A DNA stretch of 46,476 nt from Bacillota bacterium. Lineage in GTDB: Bacteria; Sysuimicrobiota; Sysuimicrobiia; Sysuimicrobiales; Segetimicrobiaceae. How positions within the stretch are numbered: position 1 is the stretch's first letter; each line of letters begins with the position of its first letter. The DNA lies in assembly GCA_021324255.1 (NCBI GenBank), contig JAJPJL010000056.1, forward strand, positions 1 to 46,476, given 5' to 3'. The translations under genes and the position numbers were made by a program. A model generated the notes under the pieces. The model made no database searches. It saw only the letters and a list, made by a program, of their open reading frames with translations, and had not been told where the DNA came from. Positions 34,804 to 44,050 of this stretch are shown in pieces.

Positions 34804-36159
34804 GTGCCGCCGGAAATCTACGCGGGGCACAAGGCATCGGCCGACGCGCGGCGAAGTACCCGTGCCGTGACAGGGCGGTCCAATGGCAACCCGGCCGCGC
34901 GCATCGCGGCGTGCCTCAGGGGCATGGCGGTCGTGCTCGTGGCCGTGTTCGTGGCACCCGCCGCCGCGCCGCCTCGGTCCTACGCCGTCGCCGCCGCGCC
35001 GCTGGTACGGACGGGGCTGGACGTGTTCCTCGAAAACCCCCCGGATGCCGTACGCGGCAAGCGCGTGGGCCTGATCACCAATCCCAGCGGCGTCGATGAA
35101 CAACTGCGCAGCACCGCGGACCTCCTGGCCGCGGATCATGATATTCATCTCGTCGCGCTCTTTGGCCCGGAGCACGGCGTCCGCGGAGACCAGAGCGCCG
35201 GCGCGCCCGTCCGGAACAGCATCGACGCCGAGACCGGCCTGCCCGCCTTCAGCCTGTACGGCGCGACGCGCAAGCCGACGCCCGCGATGCTCAAGGGCAT
35301 CGACGTCCTCGTCTTCGACATCCAGGATGTCGGCGCACGCTTCTACACGTACATGTCGACGCTGGCCTACGCCATGGAGGCCGCGGCCGCGCAGGGCATC
35401 CCGGTGGTCGTGCTGGACCGGCCCGATCCGCTGTCCGGCGACCTGGTCGCGGGGCCCGTGCTGGAGCCGAAGTGGAGCTCGTTCTTCGGCCTCTATCCGA
35501 TGCCGATCCTGTACGGGATGACCATCGGAGAGCTGGCGCGCTTCTTCAACGGCGAGTTTGGCATCGGCGCGAAACTGACGGTCGTGCCGATGGACGGCTG
35601 GCGCCGGTCGATGTGGTTTGATCAGACGGGCCTGCCGTGGGTCATGACATCGCCCGGCATCCCCCATTTCCGCACCGCCGTCCTGTATCCGGTGACCGGC
35701 CCCATCGGCGACACGAACCTTTCGGTGGGCGTGCTCACCACGGAGCCGTTTGAGCTCACGGGCGGCACGTTCATCCAGCCATGGCGCCTGCGAGCCGCCC
35801 TCGAGGCGCGAAAGCCGGGCGGCGTCGCATTCCGGGCGGCGTACTGGCGGGGCGAGCCGTGGACGGACACCGGCGGGCCGGAGTATGGCGGCGTGGAGAT
35901 CCGCGTGACGGACCGGGCGGCGTACCGGCCCGTCGACCTCATGCTCCAGATTCTCTACACCGTGCACCAGCTCTATCCCGGTCAGTTCCGCTGGGGTGCG
36001 TCGTCGGGCGGCACGTACACGTTCGACCTCGACATGGGGACGGACCAGGTTCGGTTGGGTCTCGCGGCGGGCAAGGCCCCGGAGCAGATCGAAGAGCAGT
36101 GGATCCCGGGCCTCGAGCGCTTCCTCAAGATCAGGGAAAAGTATCTCCTCTACCACTGA
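34804..36159 (+). CDS. DUF1343 / NamZ-like exo-beta-N-acetylmuramidase
   Basis: A 451-residue protein matching DUF1343. A membrane or signal segment (MAVVLVAVFVAPAAAPP, about 41-57) precedes VRTGLDVFLENPPDAVRGKRVGLITNPSGVD, LVALFGPEHGVRGDQSAGAPV, VLVFDIQDVGARFYTYMSTLAYAMEAAA, VVVLDRPDPLSG and PTVLYG-like PMPILYGMTIGELARFFN. Bacillus NamZ removes MurNAc from the non-reducing end of peptidoglycan fragments, so a secreted wall-recycling exo-muramidase is likely. I took the GTG at 34804 because GAGGGA lies 8 bases before it. A GTG at 34867 and the ATG at 34924 are alternatives that still keep the export signal. Confidence 0.85.
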   Translation: MPPEIYAGHKASADARRSTRAVTGRSNGNPAARIAACLRGMAVVLVAVFVAPAAAPPRSYAVAAAPLVRTGLDVFLENPPDAVRGKRVGLITNPSGVDEQLRSTADLLAADHDIHLVALFGPEHGVRGDQSAGAPVRNSIDAETGLPAFSLYGATRKPTPAMLKGIDVLVFDIQDVGARFYTYMSTLAYAMEAAAAQGIPVVVLDRPDPLSGDLVAGPVLEPKWSSFFGLYPMPILYGMTIGELARFFNGEFGIGAKLTVVPMDGWRRSMWFDQTGLPWVMTSPGIPHFRTAVLYPVTGPIGDTNLSVGVLTTEPFELTGGTFIQPWRLRAALEARKPGGVAFRAAYWRGEPWTDTGGPEYGGVEIRVTDRAAYRPVDLMLQILYTVHQLYPGQFRWGASSGGTYTFDLDMGTDQVRLGLAAGKAPEQIEEQWIPGLERFLKIREKYLLYH

Positions 36160-36267
36160 CGCCGAGCCCGGCCCGGCGAATGGCATCGAGCCCGCCGGTC
36201 ACGGGCTCGAGACGCCGCGACCCGGGCCGCGGGGCCGCCTCAACCGCCGGCGCGCCGTCGAGCCCTG

Positions 36268-36540
36268 TCACAGACGAGGCTCGATGGCCGCTCGCACCTC
36301 CGCTGACGGCACTACGGGCACGATTTCAAACTCGATCAGGTCGCCCCACTCCAGCACCCACTGTTGCAGCAGGCGGGCGTCCTCGCACTCCATGATCTGA
36401 AAGCACCGATCAAAGTTCGCCTCGATCCAGCTCCCCACATATCGGAGCCCGTCCGGCATCGCCCGCCCGCGCTCCCGCAGGCGGCGGTAGACCGCGCGGG
36501 CGTCGCGGTTCCGAAACCGTTCGATCAGCATGAATTGCAT
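36268..36540 (-). CDS. DUF3303 protein
   Basis: A 90-residue protein that begins MQFMLIERFRNRDARAVYRRLRERGRAMPDGLRYVGSWIEANFDRCFQIMECEDARLLQQWVLEWGDLIEFEIVPV. It has the ferredoxin-like layout of DUF3303, which resembles dimeric alpha/beta-barrel and muconolactone-isomerase-like proteins. Function is unknown. The start at 36540 is 8 bases beyond the EF-G stop, with no clear ribosome site, so it is probably translated from the same mRNA as the EF-G gene. Confidence 0.82.
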   Translation of the reverse strand: MQFMLIERFRNRDARAVYRRLRERGRAMPDGLRYVGSWIEANFDRCFQIMECEDARLLQQWVLEWGDLIEFEIVPVVPSAEVRAAIEPRL

Positions 36541-36548
36541 TCGCGCCG

Positions 36549-38633
36549 CTAGTGAGCCTCGACCGCTTCCTTTTGCTTGCGCGCCTCGGCGGTCACCTTG
36601 TCGGCGATGTGCGACGGTACCTCGGCGTAGTGGGAAAACTCGAGCTCAAAGGTGCCCCTCCCGCCGGTGAGCGAGCGGAGGTCCGAGGCATACCGCAGCA
36701 TCTCCGCCATGGGAACCTGCGCCCGGACGGTCGTGGTGCCGTCGCCGCCGGATTCCATTCCCTGGATGTGCCCGCGTTTGGCGTTGAGGTCGCCGATGAT
36801 GTCGCCCATCTGCTCCTCGGGCACGTGTACGGCGACGTTCGCGACCGGCTCCAACAGCACGGGCTTGGCGTCTTGCATGGCCTTCTTGAACGCCATGGAG
36901 CCCGCGATCTTGAACGCCATCTCGGAGGAGTCGACGTCGTGGTAGGAACCGTCGACGAGCGTGATGCGCACGTCGACCACCGGGTACCCGGCGACCACGC
37001 CCTCCTCCATCGCCTCCTTGATGCCCTTCTCCACGGCCGGAATGTACTGCCGGGGGATCGCGCCGCCGAAGATCTTGTCCACGAACTCGTAACCGCCCCC
37101 GCGCGGTTTGGGGTCGAGCTCGATCCAGCAATCGCCGTACTGCCCGCGCCCGCCGGTCTGCTTCTTGTACTTGCCCTGCACCCGCGCGTGCGCCCGTACG
37201 GTCTCTCGATACGGGACGCGCGGCACGGACAGCGTGACGTCCACGCTGAACTTCCGCCGGAGCCGGTCGGCCACGATCTCCAGATGGGATTCCCCCATGC
37301 CGGCGATCACGGTCTGGTGCATCTCGTTCGCGCGCTGCACGGTGAGGGTGTGGTCCTCCTCGATCAAGCGGCCCAGCGCGGTGCCGAGCTTGTCCTCGTC
37401 CGCCTTGCTCTTCGGTTGAATCGCCATCGAAATGGCCGGGCGGGGAAACTCGATCGGCGGCAGCGTCACCGCCTTGTCTCTGTCCGTGAGCGTGTCCCCG
37501 GTGGCGGTATCCGCCAGCTTCGCCACGGCGGCGATGTCCCCCGCCGGCACCTCGGCGACGGGCTCCTGATGCTTGCCGCGAACCAGAAGCAACTGACCGA
37601 TCCGCTCCATCTTGCCCTTGGCCGCGTTCCAGACCTGCGTGTCCGAGCGCAGCGTGCCCGAGACGACCCGCAGGTACGACAGCTTCCCCACGTATGGATC
37701 GGCCATCGTTTTCCAGACCTGCGCGGCGAGGGGTCCGGCCGGGTCCGGCTGGAGCGCCACCTCCGCCCCCTTGGCGTCCTTCGCCTTCACCGGTTCCCGC
37801 TCGGGCGGCGCCGGAAGCAGCCTGACCAATCCGTCGAGGAGGGCGGCCACGCCGCGCCCCCGCGCGGCCGCGACGCACAGCACCGGCACCAGCAACCCGG
37901 CGCGGACGCCCGCGTGGAGGCCGCGCGCGAGGGCCTCGTCGGGGAGCGCGCCGTGCTCCAGATACGTCTCCGTGAGCGTCTCATCGGTCTCCGCGACCGC
38001 TTCCGTGAGCCGCTCCCGCGCGGCCTTGGCCGCGGCGAGCACGTCGGCCGGCACCGTGTCGGCCGGCATCGGCCCGGCGTCGCCGTAGGCCTGCATCGTC
38101 AGCACGTCCACCACGCCCGCGAACGATGCTTCCGCGCCGATGGGCCACTGCAGCGCGACCACCTGACGGCCAAATTTCGCCTGCAGCGCCTCGATCGTCC
38201 CGGCAAACGTCGCGTTCTCTCGATCCATGCGCGTGATGGCGATGAGCCGGCTCAAGCGCGCCCGGGCGGCGAGCGCCCACACCTTTTCGGTCTGCACCTC
38301 GACCCCGGCCAACGCGTCGACGGCCACGAGCATGCCTTCCGCGGCCGCAAGCGCGCCCGTCACCTCGCCGATGAAGTCGGGATAGCCGGGCGTGTCGATG
38401 AGGTTGAGCTTGTGGTCCTGCCACTCCAGCGGGGCGACCGACGCGCTGATCGTGATCCGGCGGCGAACTTCCTCGGGGTCGAAGTCGGTCGTGGTCGTGC
38501 CGTCCTCGACGCGACCCTGGCGGTCGATGGCCTTGGCGGCGAAGAGCATCGCCTCCACCAGCGATGTCTTGCCGGTGCCACCATGACCCGCAACGACAAC
38601 GTTCCGAATGCGATCCGGTGCGTACGGCTTCAC
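36549..38633 (-). CDS. Elongation factor G-like GTPase (EF-G 2 type)
   Basis: A 694-residue five-domain translational GTPase. G1 is GHGGTGKT (16-23) in place of the canonical AHIDAGKT, the G3 loop reads LIDTPGYPDF, and the usual NKMD of G4 is TRMD (AITRMDRENATF). Domains II-V follow, including MGESHLEIVADRL and GRGQYGDCWIELDP, ending TGGRGTFELEFSHYAEVP. These variants mark the EF-G 2 paralogues, whose role (ribosome recycling, stress or regulation) varies and is not settled. Only experiments can tell whether it supports translocation. The GTG at 38633 is chosen for GGGAGGG 6 bases upstream. The frame continues further without a ribosome site. Confidence 0.9.
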   Translation of the reverse strand: MKPYAPDRIRNVVVAGHGGTGKTSLVEAMLFAAKAIDRQGRVEDGTTTTDFDPEEVRRRITISASVAPLEWQDHKLNLIDTPGYPDFIGEVTGALAAAEGMLVAVDALAGVEVQTEKVWALAARARLSRLIAITRMDRENATFAGTIEALQAKFGRQVVALQWPIGAEASFAGVVDVLTMQAYGDAGPMPADTVPADVLAAAKAARERLTEAVAETDETLTETYLEHGALPDEALARGLHAGVRAGLLVPVLCVAAARGRGVAALLDGLVRLLPAPPEREPVKAKDAKGAEVALQPDPAGPLAAQVWKTMADPYVGKLSYLRVVSGTLRSDTQVWNAAKGKMERIGQLLLVRGKHQEPVAEVPAGDIAAVAKLADTATGDTLTDRDKAVTLPPIEFPRPAISMAIQPKSKADEDKLGTALGRLIEEDHTLTVQRANEMHQTVIAGMGESHLEIVADRLRRKFSVDVTLSVPRVPYRETVRAHARVQGKYKKQTGGRGQYGDCWIELDPKPRGGGYEFVDKIFGGAIPRQYIPAVEKGIKEAMEEGVVAGYPVVDVRITLVDGSYHDVDSSEMAFKIAGSMAFKKAMQDAKPVLLEPVANVAVHVPEEQMGDIIGDLNAKRGHIQGMESGGDGTTTVRAQVPMAEMLRYASDLRSLTGGRGTFELEFSHYAEVPSHIADKVTAEARKQKEAVEAH

Positions 38634-38753
38634 GGCGCGCCCTCCCGTTGGAGCGTCTGCGTCCGGCCCGAGAGACCGCCGCACGGCATCCGCATGCCCC
38701 GCGGTCCCGTGATCGGGAAGCCGGCGGGCACCGGCGGCACCGCGGCCGGACGG

Positions 38754-39728
38754 CTAGTATCCCAAAGCCGTGTTCACGACATTCCTCAGCGGTTGTCCGG
38801 CGAGGTAGCGCCGGAGATTGTCGCAAAAGAGGGCGACCACGTGATCGGTATATCCGGGAAAGGCGCCGGAGACGTGCGGCGATACGATCACCGTGGGGAG
38901 TTCCCACAGCGGGCTCGCCGCGGGGAGCGGTTCCTCGGCGAAGACGTCCAGTCCGGCCCCGCCCAGGCGACCCTGCCGGAGGGCTTGGATCAACGCCGGC
39001 TCGTCGATGAGCTGGCCCCGGCCGATGTTCACCACAAACGCGCCGCGCGGGAGCAACGCCAGTTCCCGCGCCCCGAGCAATCCCCGTGTCTCCGGCGTCA
39101 GCGGCAGCGTCACGGCGAGCACGTCCGCAACGCGCAACACGTCGTCGAGCGCCTCAGGCGGGAACACGCGCTCCACGCCGTCGGGCGGCGCGCTTACGTG
39201 CCGCCGCGTCCCCCACACGCGCATCCCGAACGCCGCGGCGCGCCGTGCGACCGCTCGCCCGATCGTCCCGAGACCGAGCACCCCCATCGTCGATCCGGCG
39301 AGCAGCCGCGTGGCGCGAAGCTCTCCGTGGCCCCACGCACGACGCTGCTGGTACTCGAAGAGCTCCCGCAACCGGCGCGTGTGCGCCAGCGTGAGCGCGA
39401 GCACGTGCTCGGCAATCGTCTCGCCGTGAATGTGCGTGTTGGTCACGATAATCTCGGTGCCGGCGACGTCGGCCGTCAGATTTTCCACGCCGGCGCCTCC
39501 CTGATGCACCCACTTCAGGGCACGGGACCGCGTCGCTCCGTCACGCAGGGGCCGGAAGCCCAAGATGACCTCCGCCTCGGGGGCCTCATCGTACCATGTG
39601 GTCCGGTCCGTGACCCGGACGACCCGGACGCGGGGATCAACCGCCTCGATCTCCTCGATGTGCTGCGGGCCGAGGCTCCGCAGCACGGCGACCACGCACG
39701 CGCGCGCGCCGGCGAGCTCAGGCGGCAT
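38754..39728 (-). CDS. D-isomer-specific 2-hydroxyacid dehydrogenase
   Basis: A 324-residue NAD(P)-dependent oxidoreductase. The dinucleotide loop is MGVLGLGTIGRAVARR (148-163), and the catalytic trio is Arg237 (VVNIGRGQLID), Glu266 (LDVFAEEPLP) and His285 (IVSPHVSG). The N-terminal substrate domain carries the HQGGAGVENL loop. The exact acid (glyoxylate, hydroxypyruvate, phosphoglycerate or lactate) cannot be read from the sequence. The ATG at 39728 lies inside the end of lysS (11-base overlap). The frame is open upstream, but that part is lysS in another frame. Last gene of folD-folC-lysS. Confidence 0.93.
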   Translation of the reverse strand: MPPELAGARACVVAVLRSLGPQHIEEIEAVDPRVRVVRVTDRTTWYDEAPEAEVILGFRPLRDGATRSRALKWVHQGGAGVENLTADVAGTEIIVTNTHIHGETIAEHVLALTLAHTRRLRELFEYQQRRAWGHGELRATRLLAGSTMGVLGLGTIGRAVARRAAAFGMRVWGTRRHVSAPPDGVERVFPPEALDDVLRVADVLAVTLPLTPETRGLLGARELALLPRGAFVVNIGRGQLIDEPALIQALRQGRLGGAGLDVFAEEPLPAASPLWELPTVIVSPHVSGAFPGYTDHVVALFCDNLRRYLAGQPLRNVVNTALGY

Positions 39729-41382
39729 CGCGCGCCACCTCGCGGAGGCGGCCGAGCACGAATTGCCCGTCGAGCGCCGCCAGCAGCCACCCGGCCTGGG
39801 GCCCGGAATCCTTGCCGAGAAAGGCCTGATAGATCGCGCCAAAGGCTTCGCGGGGCGTGAGCCCTGTCTCGGCGCGAAGCGCGTGGAGCCGCGCGTGCAG
39901 CTCCTCGCCGGTCCACGACGTCGAGCCGCCCGGGCCGCGGTGGCGATCGTCCCGCGGAACGTGCGGGGTATGCCCGGTGGGCGTACCGCCCTCCGGCGCC
40001 ACGGGATCCGCCGTGCCCGGCCCCGCTTCCAGCGCGTCGGCCAGCCGGGCGAGGTAGCGGCGTTGCCCCGCGGTCAACAGGCGCGCGCCCTGCGGCACCG
40101 TGTCCCGCACGGTGAACGTATACTGCTCCGGCGCATACGTGGCCAGCCAGCGCCGGGCGTCGGCGATGCGGCGGGTCAGCTCCTCCCGGTCCGCGTCGGT
40201 GAGCGGCGATCCTTTGTCGCGCGCAACCGCCCGCGCCGTGTCGACCGCGGGCATCTGGATGAGGTAGGCCACCTTGATGAATCGCGGGCGGTAACATCGC
40301 GGCGGATCGGATGCGACGCGCGCGAAGTGAAATGTCCGCACGAGGTCAGGGTTCTGCGCTTCGCCGAAGTACGCCGCCGCGGCGCGATCGTACTCGTCAT
40401 ACAGATTCGGGATGGTGTCGCCGGCGGGGTCGAACTCCACCTGGCGGCGCGGCACCGGCCGTACGATCAGGAACCGCGCCAGTTCCGGCCGCAGAACCCG
40501 CAGGATCTCCGAGGCGGTGGCCCCCACCGCCTTGGACGTGCTCATCTTCTTGCCGCCGTACAGCAGGAACTCGTAGGCGAACGCGAACGGCGCCGGCCGG
40601 CCGAAGACCTGCGCGCTCACTGCCCGGGCGACGTCGTGCGTCCCGCCGCGCGTCATATGATCTTTGCCGGCCCCCTCCACGGTCACGCCGAGGGCGGCCC
40701 ACTTCGCCGGCCACTCCACACGGTAGAGGAGCTTGGCCCCGCCGCCGAACGGCGACCGTTTGCCGCGGTAGCCGCATCCCCGCGCCCACGCGACGTGATC
40801 GGGCGCGCAATGGTACTCCACCTCTCGTCCGTCCCACGCCGTCACGGCGGTCGTCCCGATCCGCCCGCAGCGCTCGCACAGCACCTGCACCGGCCACCAC
40901 TGCGCGTCGATCCGCTTGCTGTGCGTGACCTCCCGGTAGATCGTCCGGATCACGTCCACCTGGTCCAGCGCGCGGCGGATCCCGTCGTCGAACCGTCCCG
41001 CACGATACATGTCCGACGTGCGGTAGATCGCCGGATGCGCGCCGAGGCGGTTGAACGCATCGGCGAACTCCGCCGCGTAATAGTGCCCGTAGCTCGGGGC
41101 CTGCCCGTCGGGCGATGGGATCGCCGCAAACGGCATCCCCATGTACTGCGCGTAGTGGGGCAGGGCCGGCGGGAGATCGTCCATTGGATCGTAGTCGTCG
41201 AACCCGTACAGAAACGTCGTTTCCGTCCCCGCTTCGCGCAACGCCCGCGCGACGCAGTCGTGCATGAGCACGCCGCGCAGGTGTGCGACCGGTACGTGGC
41301 CGGACGGCGTCTTGGAGTCGTTTACGACGTGCGGGCCGGATGACGACGCAAGCAGTTCCTGTGCCAGCAGATCAACCCACAT
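39718..41382 (-). CDS. lysS: Lysyl-tRNA synthetase, class I
   Basis: A 554-residue archaeal-type class I enzyme, not the class II LysS of most bacteria. The HIGH-like motif is PSGHVPVAHLRG (26-37) and the KMSKS loop KKMSTSK (278-284). A zinc-ribbon-like insertion has Cys169/Cys172 and Cys192/Cys203. The C-terminal alpha-helical part carries an acidic/Pro-rich insertion near 455-490 before GEELHARLHALRAETGL. It charges tRNA-Lys. Class I LysRS is found sporadically in bacteria. folC ends 5 bases before its start, and the dehydrogenase gene overlaps its end, so it is cotranscribed with folD-folC. Confidence 0.95.
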   Translation of the reverse strand: MWVDLLAQELLASSSGPHVVNDSKTPSGHVPVAHLRGVLMHDCVARALREAGTETTFLYGFDDYDPMDDLPPALPHYAQYMGMPFAAIPSPDGQAPSYGHYYAAEFADAFNRLGAHPAIYRTSDMYRAGRFDDGIRRALDQVDVIRTIYREVTHSKRIDAQWWPVQVLCERCGRIGTTAVTAWDGREVEYHCAPDHVAWARGCGYRGKRSPFGGGAKLLYRVEWPAKWAALGVTVEGAGKDHMTRGGTHDVARAVSAQVFGRPAPFAFAYEFLLYGGKKMSTSKAVGATASEILRVLRPELARFLIVRPVPRRQVEFDPAGDTIPNLYDEYDRAAAAYFGEAQNPDLVRTFHFARVASDPPRCYRPRFIKVAYLIQMPAVDTARAVARDKGSPLTDADREELTRRIADARRWLATYAPEQYTFTVRDTVPQGARLLTAGQRRYLARLADALEAGPGTADPVAPEGGTPTGHTPHVPRDDRHRGPGGSTSWTGEELHARLHALRAETGLTPREAFGAIYQAFLGKDSGPQAGWLLAALDGQFVLGRLREVARDAA

Positions 41383-41387
41383 CGCCC

Positions 41388-42719
41388 CTACCTTCTCGCC
41401 GGCGCCGCGGGCTTCCTCCGGAGCAGTTCCTCACGCGCCTCGCCGACGAAGTAAAACGACCCCGTAATCACGAGCACGTCATCCGGACCGGTGCGGCGCT
41501 GCGCCTCCGCGAGCGCCGGGCGCCAATCGTCGATCGCCACCACGTCCGCCGTGTACCGGCGCACTTCGTCGGCGAGGTCCGCGGCCGGCAGCGCGTGCGG
41601 ATTGTCCGGCCGCGTCGTCACCACCGCGGCCGCGAACGGCGCGATCAACGCGGTCACCGTCCGGAAGTCTTTCGTCGCGAGCATCCCAAACAACAACACG
41701 AGCCGCCGGCCCCCGAGGAGTTCCTGCAGCGTGTCGCGGAGCGCCGTCATGGATGCGGGATTGTGCCCCGCGTCCACAATGGTGTACGGGCGCGTGTCCA
41801 CGACCTCGACGCGCGCGGGCCAGCGCACGGCGCCGAGACCGGCGCGGATCGCCTCGGCGCCCGCCGGGATGCCGGCATCCGCCAGCGTTTCGATCGCGGC
41901 GACGGCGGTGGCGGCATTTTGCGCCTGATGCCGGCCGAGGAGCGGCACGTGGACGTCATACCGGCCGCGCCGGCCGTCGATCGCCGCCCGGATGCCGTGG
42001 AGCGAGGCCTCGTGCAGCGCGACGCGGACATCGCGGCCGACGAGGATCAGGTCGGCCTGGGATGCCGCGCACGCGTCCCGGATGACCGCACTCGCCTCGT
42101 CGGGCTGCGGCGCCGAGACGACGCGGCCGCCGGGCCGGATGATGCCGGCCTTTTCCCGCGCGATCGCGTCGAGCGTCGTACCGAGCAGGTCGGTGTGATC
42201 GTAGCTGATCGGCGTGATCACGGACACGAGCGGCTCGAGGGTATTGGTCGCATCGAGACGGCCGCCGATTCCAACCTCCACCACCGCGACATCGACATTG
42301 CGCCGGACGAAGTATGTAAACGCCGCGGCCACGGTGACTTCCACGTAGGTCGCGAGCCCCCACGGCCCCCGGCTTCCCGCCTCCACGGCGGGCCGGATCT
42401 CCGTCAGCAACGCGGCCAGGTCGGATTGCTCGATCATGCGGCCGTCGACCTGAATGCGCTCCCGGTAATCCACGAGGTGGGGCTTCACGGCCAGGCCGAC
42501 CCGGTACCCCGCCTGCTTCAAGACCTGCGCCGTCATCACCGCCACGGAGCCCTTGCCCTTTGTGCCCGCGATCAGCACGGCGCGCAGCCGCGCCTGCGGA
42601 TCCCCGAGGCGAGCGAGCAGGTCCCGCATACGGGCCAGCTTGACCTCGGTGTATGGCCGGCGCGGCCGGTCCGGCTGGATCAGCCCGTCGAGGTAGCGCA
42701 GCGCCTCCTCGTAGGTCAC
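41388..42719 (-). CDS. folC: Folylpolyglutamate synthase / dihydrofolate synthase
   Basis: A 443-residue Mur-ligase-family enzyme. The P-loop is AGTKGKGSVAVMTAQVL (51-67), with VVEVGIGGRLDATNTLEPLVSVITPISYDHTDLLG in the middle and VEVVDTRPYTIVDAGHNPASM before the C-terminal glutamate domain. It adds glutamates to folates and, in many bacteria, makes dihydrofolate from dihydropteroate. The ATG at 42719 overlaps the folD stop as ATGA. The pair folD-folC is a one-carbon unit followed by lysS. Confidence 0.94.
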   Translation of the reverse strand: MTYEEALRYLDGLIQPDRPRRPYTEVKLARMRDLLARLGDPQARLRAVLIAGTKGKGSVAVMTAQVLKQAGYRVGLAVKPHLVDYRERIQVDGRMIEQSDLAALLTEIRPAVEAGSRGPWGLATYVEVTVAAAFTYFVRRNVDVAVVEVGIGGRLDATNTLEPLVSVITPISYDHTDLLGTTLDAIAREKAGIIRPGGRVVSAPQPDEASAVIRDACAASQADLILVGRDVRVALHEASLHGIRAAIDGRRGRYDVHVPLLGRHQAQNAATAVAAIETLADAGIPAGAEAIRAGLGAVRWPARVEVVDTRPYTIVDAGHNPASMTALRDTLQELLGGRRLVLLFGMLATKDFRTVTALIAPFAAAVVTTRPDNPHALPAADLADEVRRYTADVVAIDDWRPALAEAQRRTGPDDVLVITGSFYFVGEAREELLRRKPAAPARR

Positions 42720-43576
42720 GAGCGCCCCTCGAGCTGACGCCGCGCGGCGGCGACCGTGTTTTCAAGGAGCATGGCGCGCGTCATCGGTCCGGTCCCGCCG
42801 GGCATCGGCGTGATGGCGCCGGCCACCTCGCGAACCCCGTCGAAGTCGACGTCGCCGACGACGGCGCCATCCACGCGACTCACCCCCACATCGATGACGA
42901 CGGCCCCCGGCTTGACCATGTCGCGCCGGATCAGGCGCGCCCGGCCGACCGCGCTCACGACGATGTCCGCCCGCCGGACGTGGTGCGCCAGGTCGGCGGT
43001 GCGGGAGTGGCAGAGCGTCACGGTGGCGTGCCGCTGGAGCAGCAGCAGCGCCGTGGGCTTCCCGACGAGCGTACTGCGGCCGATGACGACGGCCTCGCTC
43101 CCGGCGATGTCCACCCCCGCCGCGTCGATCAGGGCGAGCACGCCGAGCGGCGTGCAGGGCACGAGCCCGGCGCGGCCGCGCAGCAAGCGCCCAAGATTCG
43201 CCGGCGTCAGGCCGTCCACGTCCTTGTCGGGATGGATCCGCTCGAACACCGCCTCGGCATCGATCTGCGGCGGCAGCGGGACCTGCTGCAGGATGCCGTG
43301 GACATCCGCACGGCCGTTGAGGTCATCGATCAACGCGAGCAGCTCCGCGGTCGTCGTGGCCGCCGCGAGGTGGAACGTTTCGGAGCGGATGCCGATGCGG
43401 CCCGCGTCGCGGGCCTTGCTCCGCACGTACGAGTGGGACGGTGGGTCGTCGCCGACGAGGATCGCCGCAAGGCAAGGCGCCACGCCGTGCGTTGCGGTAA
43501 ACGCCTGAACCACGGTCGCCAGCGCCGCCGTGCGGGTGCGTCTGAGCGCGTCGCCGTCGAGAATCTTCGCCCCCAC
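42716..43576 (-). CDS. folD: Methylenetetrahydrofolate dehydrogenase / methenyl-THF cyclohydrolase
   Basis: A 286-residue bifunctional enzyme interconverting methylene-, methenyl- and formyl-THF with NADP. YVRSK (50-54) holds the catalytic Tyr and Lys, ILQQVPLPPQIDAEAVFERIHPDKDVDGL is the substrate loop, and VVIGRSTLVGKP begins the Rossmann part, ending AITPMPGGTGPMTRAMLLENTV. The GTG at 43576 gives normal length and has GGAG about 8 bases upstream. An ATG at 43642 would add 22 non-conserved residues and overlaps a hairpin. folC follows with a 4-base overlap. Confidence 0.95.
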   Translation of the reverse strand: MGAKILDGDALRRTRTAALATVVQAFTATHGVAPCLAAILVGDDPPSHSYVRSKARDAGRIGIRSETFHLAAATTTAELLALIDDLNGRADVHGILQQVPLPPQIDAEAVFERIHPDKDVDGLTPANLGRLLRGRAGLVPCTPLGVLALIDAAGVDIAGSEAVVIGRSTLVGKPTALLLLQRHATVTLCHSRTADLAHHVRRADIVVSAVGRARLIRRDMVKPGAVVIDVGVSRVDGAVVGDVDFDGVREVAGAITPMPGGTGPMTRAMLLENTVAAARRQLEGRS

Positions 43577-43609
43577 CGCATCGCTCCGAGATTCCGTCGT
43601 CGAATGCGT

Positions 43610-43633
43610 GGCGGGCCGCACGGACGGCCCGCC
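43610..43633 (-). terminator. Hairpin between the HU gene and folD
   Basis: GGCGGGCCG and CGGCCCGCC make a 9-bp stem with a 6-base loop in the 84-base gap between the HU stop and the folD start. There is no T-run, so it may only slow polymerase or protect the HU mRNA. Confidence 0.4.
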
Positions 43634-43660
43634 GCCTAACATCAGATCTTGCGCGTCGTG

Positions 43661-43933
43661 TCAGTTGACCTCGGCCTTGAGGTCTTTACCCGCCGTGAAC
43701 GACGCCACCTTTCTCGAGGGGATATGAATCTTGTCCCCGGTCTTGGGATTCCGGCCTTCGCGAGGCGCCCGAACCTTCACCTGAAACGTCCCAAACCCGA
43801 CCACGGTGACCTTTTCGCCCCGTCGCAAGGCGCCCGTGATACTGGCGAACACCGCGTCTACGGCGGCCATCGCCCGCTTCTTTGTCTGACCGGTGCCCCG
43901 GGCCACCTGGTCGGCCAGCTCTTCCTTATTCAT
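43661..43933 (-). CDS. hup: DNA-binding protein HU
   Basis: A 90-residue nucleoid protein. MNKEELADQVARGTGQTKKRAMAAVDAVFASI forms the helical base, VTVVGFGTFQVKVRAPREGRNPKTGDKIHIPSRKVASFTAGKDLK holds the arm with the intercalating NP. HU bends and compacts DNA as a dimer without strong sequence preference. A GGGGA directly precedes the ATG, and a TATGAT -10-like hexamer lies about 60 bases upstream. tRNA-Gly is 118 bases upstream on the same strand. Confidence 0.97.
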   Translation of the reverse strand: MNKEELADQVARGTGQTKKRAMAAVDAVFASITGALRRGEKVTVVGFGTFQVKVRAPREGRNPKTGDKIHIPSRKVASFTAGKDLKAEVN

Positions 43934-44050
43934 TCCCCGGACGCCCCCTGCTGCGCCCTACGGACGGCGCCTCGGACGGGATCATATCTACTTCGCCTAA
44001 ACCGCCGCCCGTCCCTGGGCCCATGGAACGCGCTCGACGACGGACAAGCA

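Noticed and set aside
36552-39860. 1102-codon open frame antisense to the EF-G and dehydrogenase genes
   Set aside because: Both minus-strand genes are clear families. The antisense translation is low-complexity Arg/His/Gly and crosses two gene boundaries.
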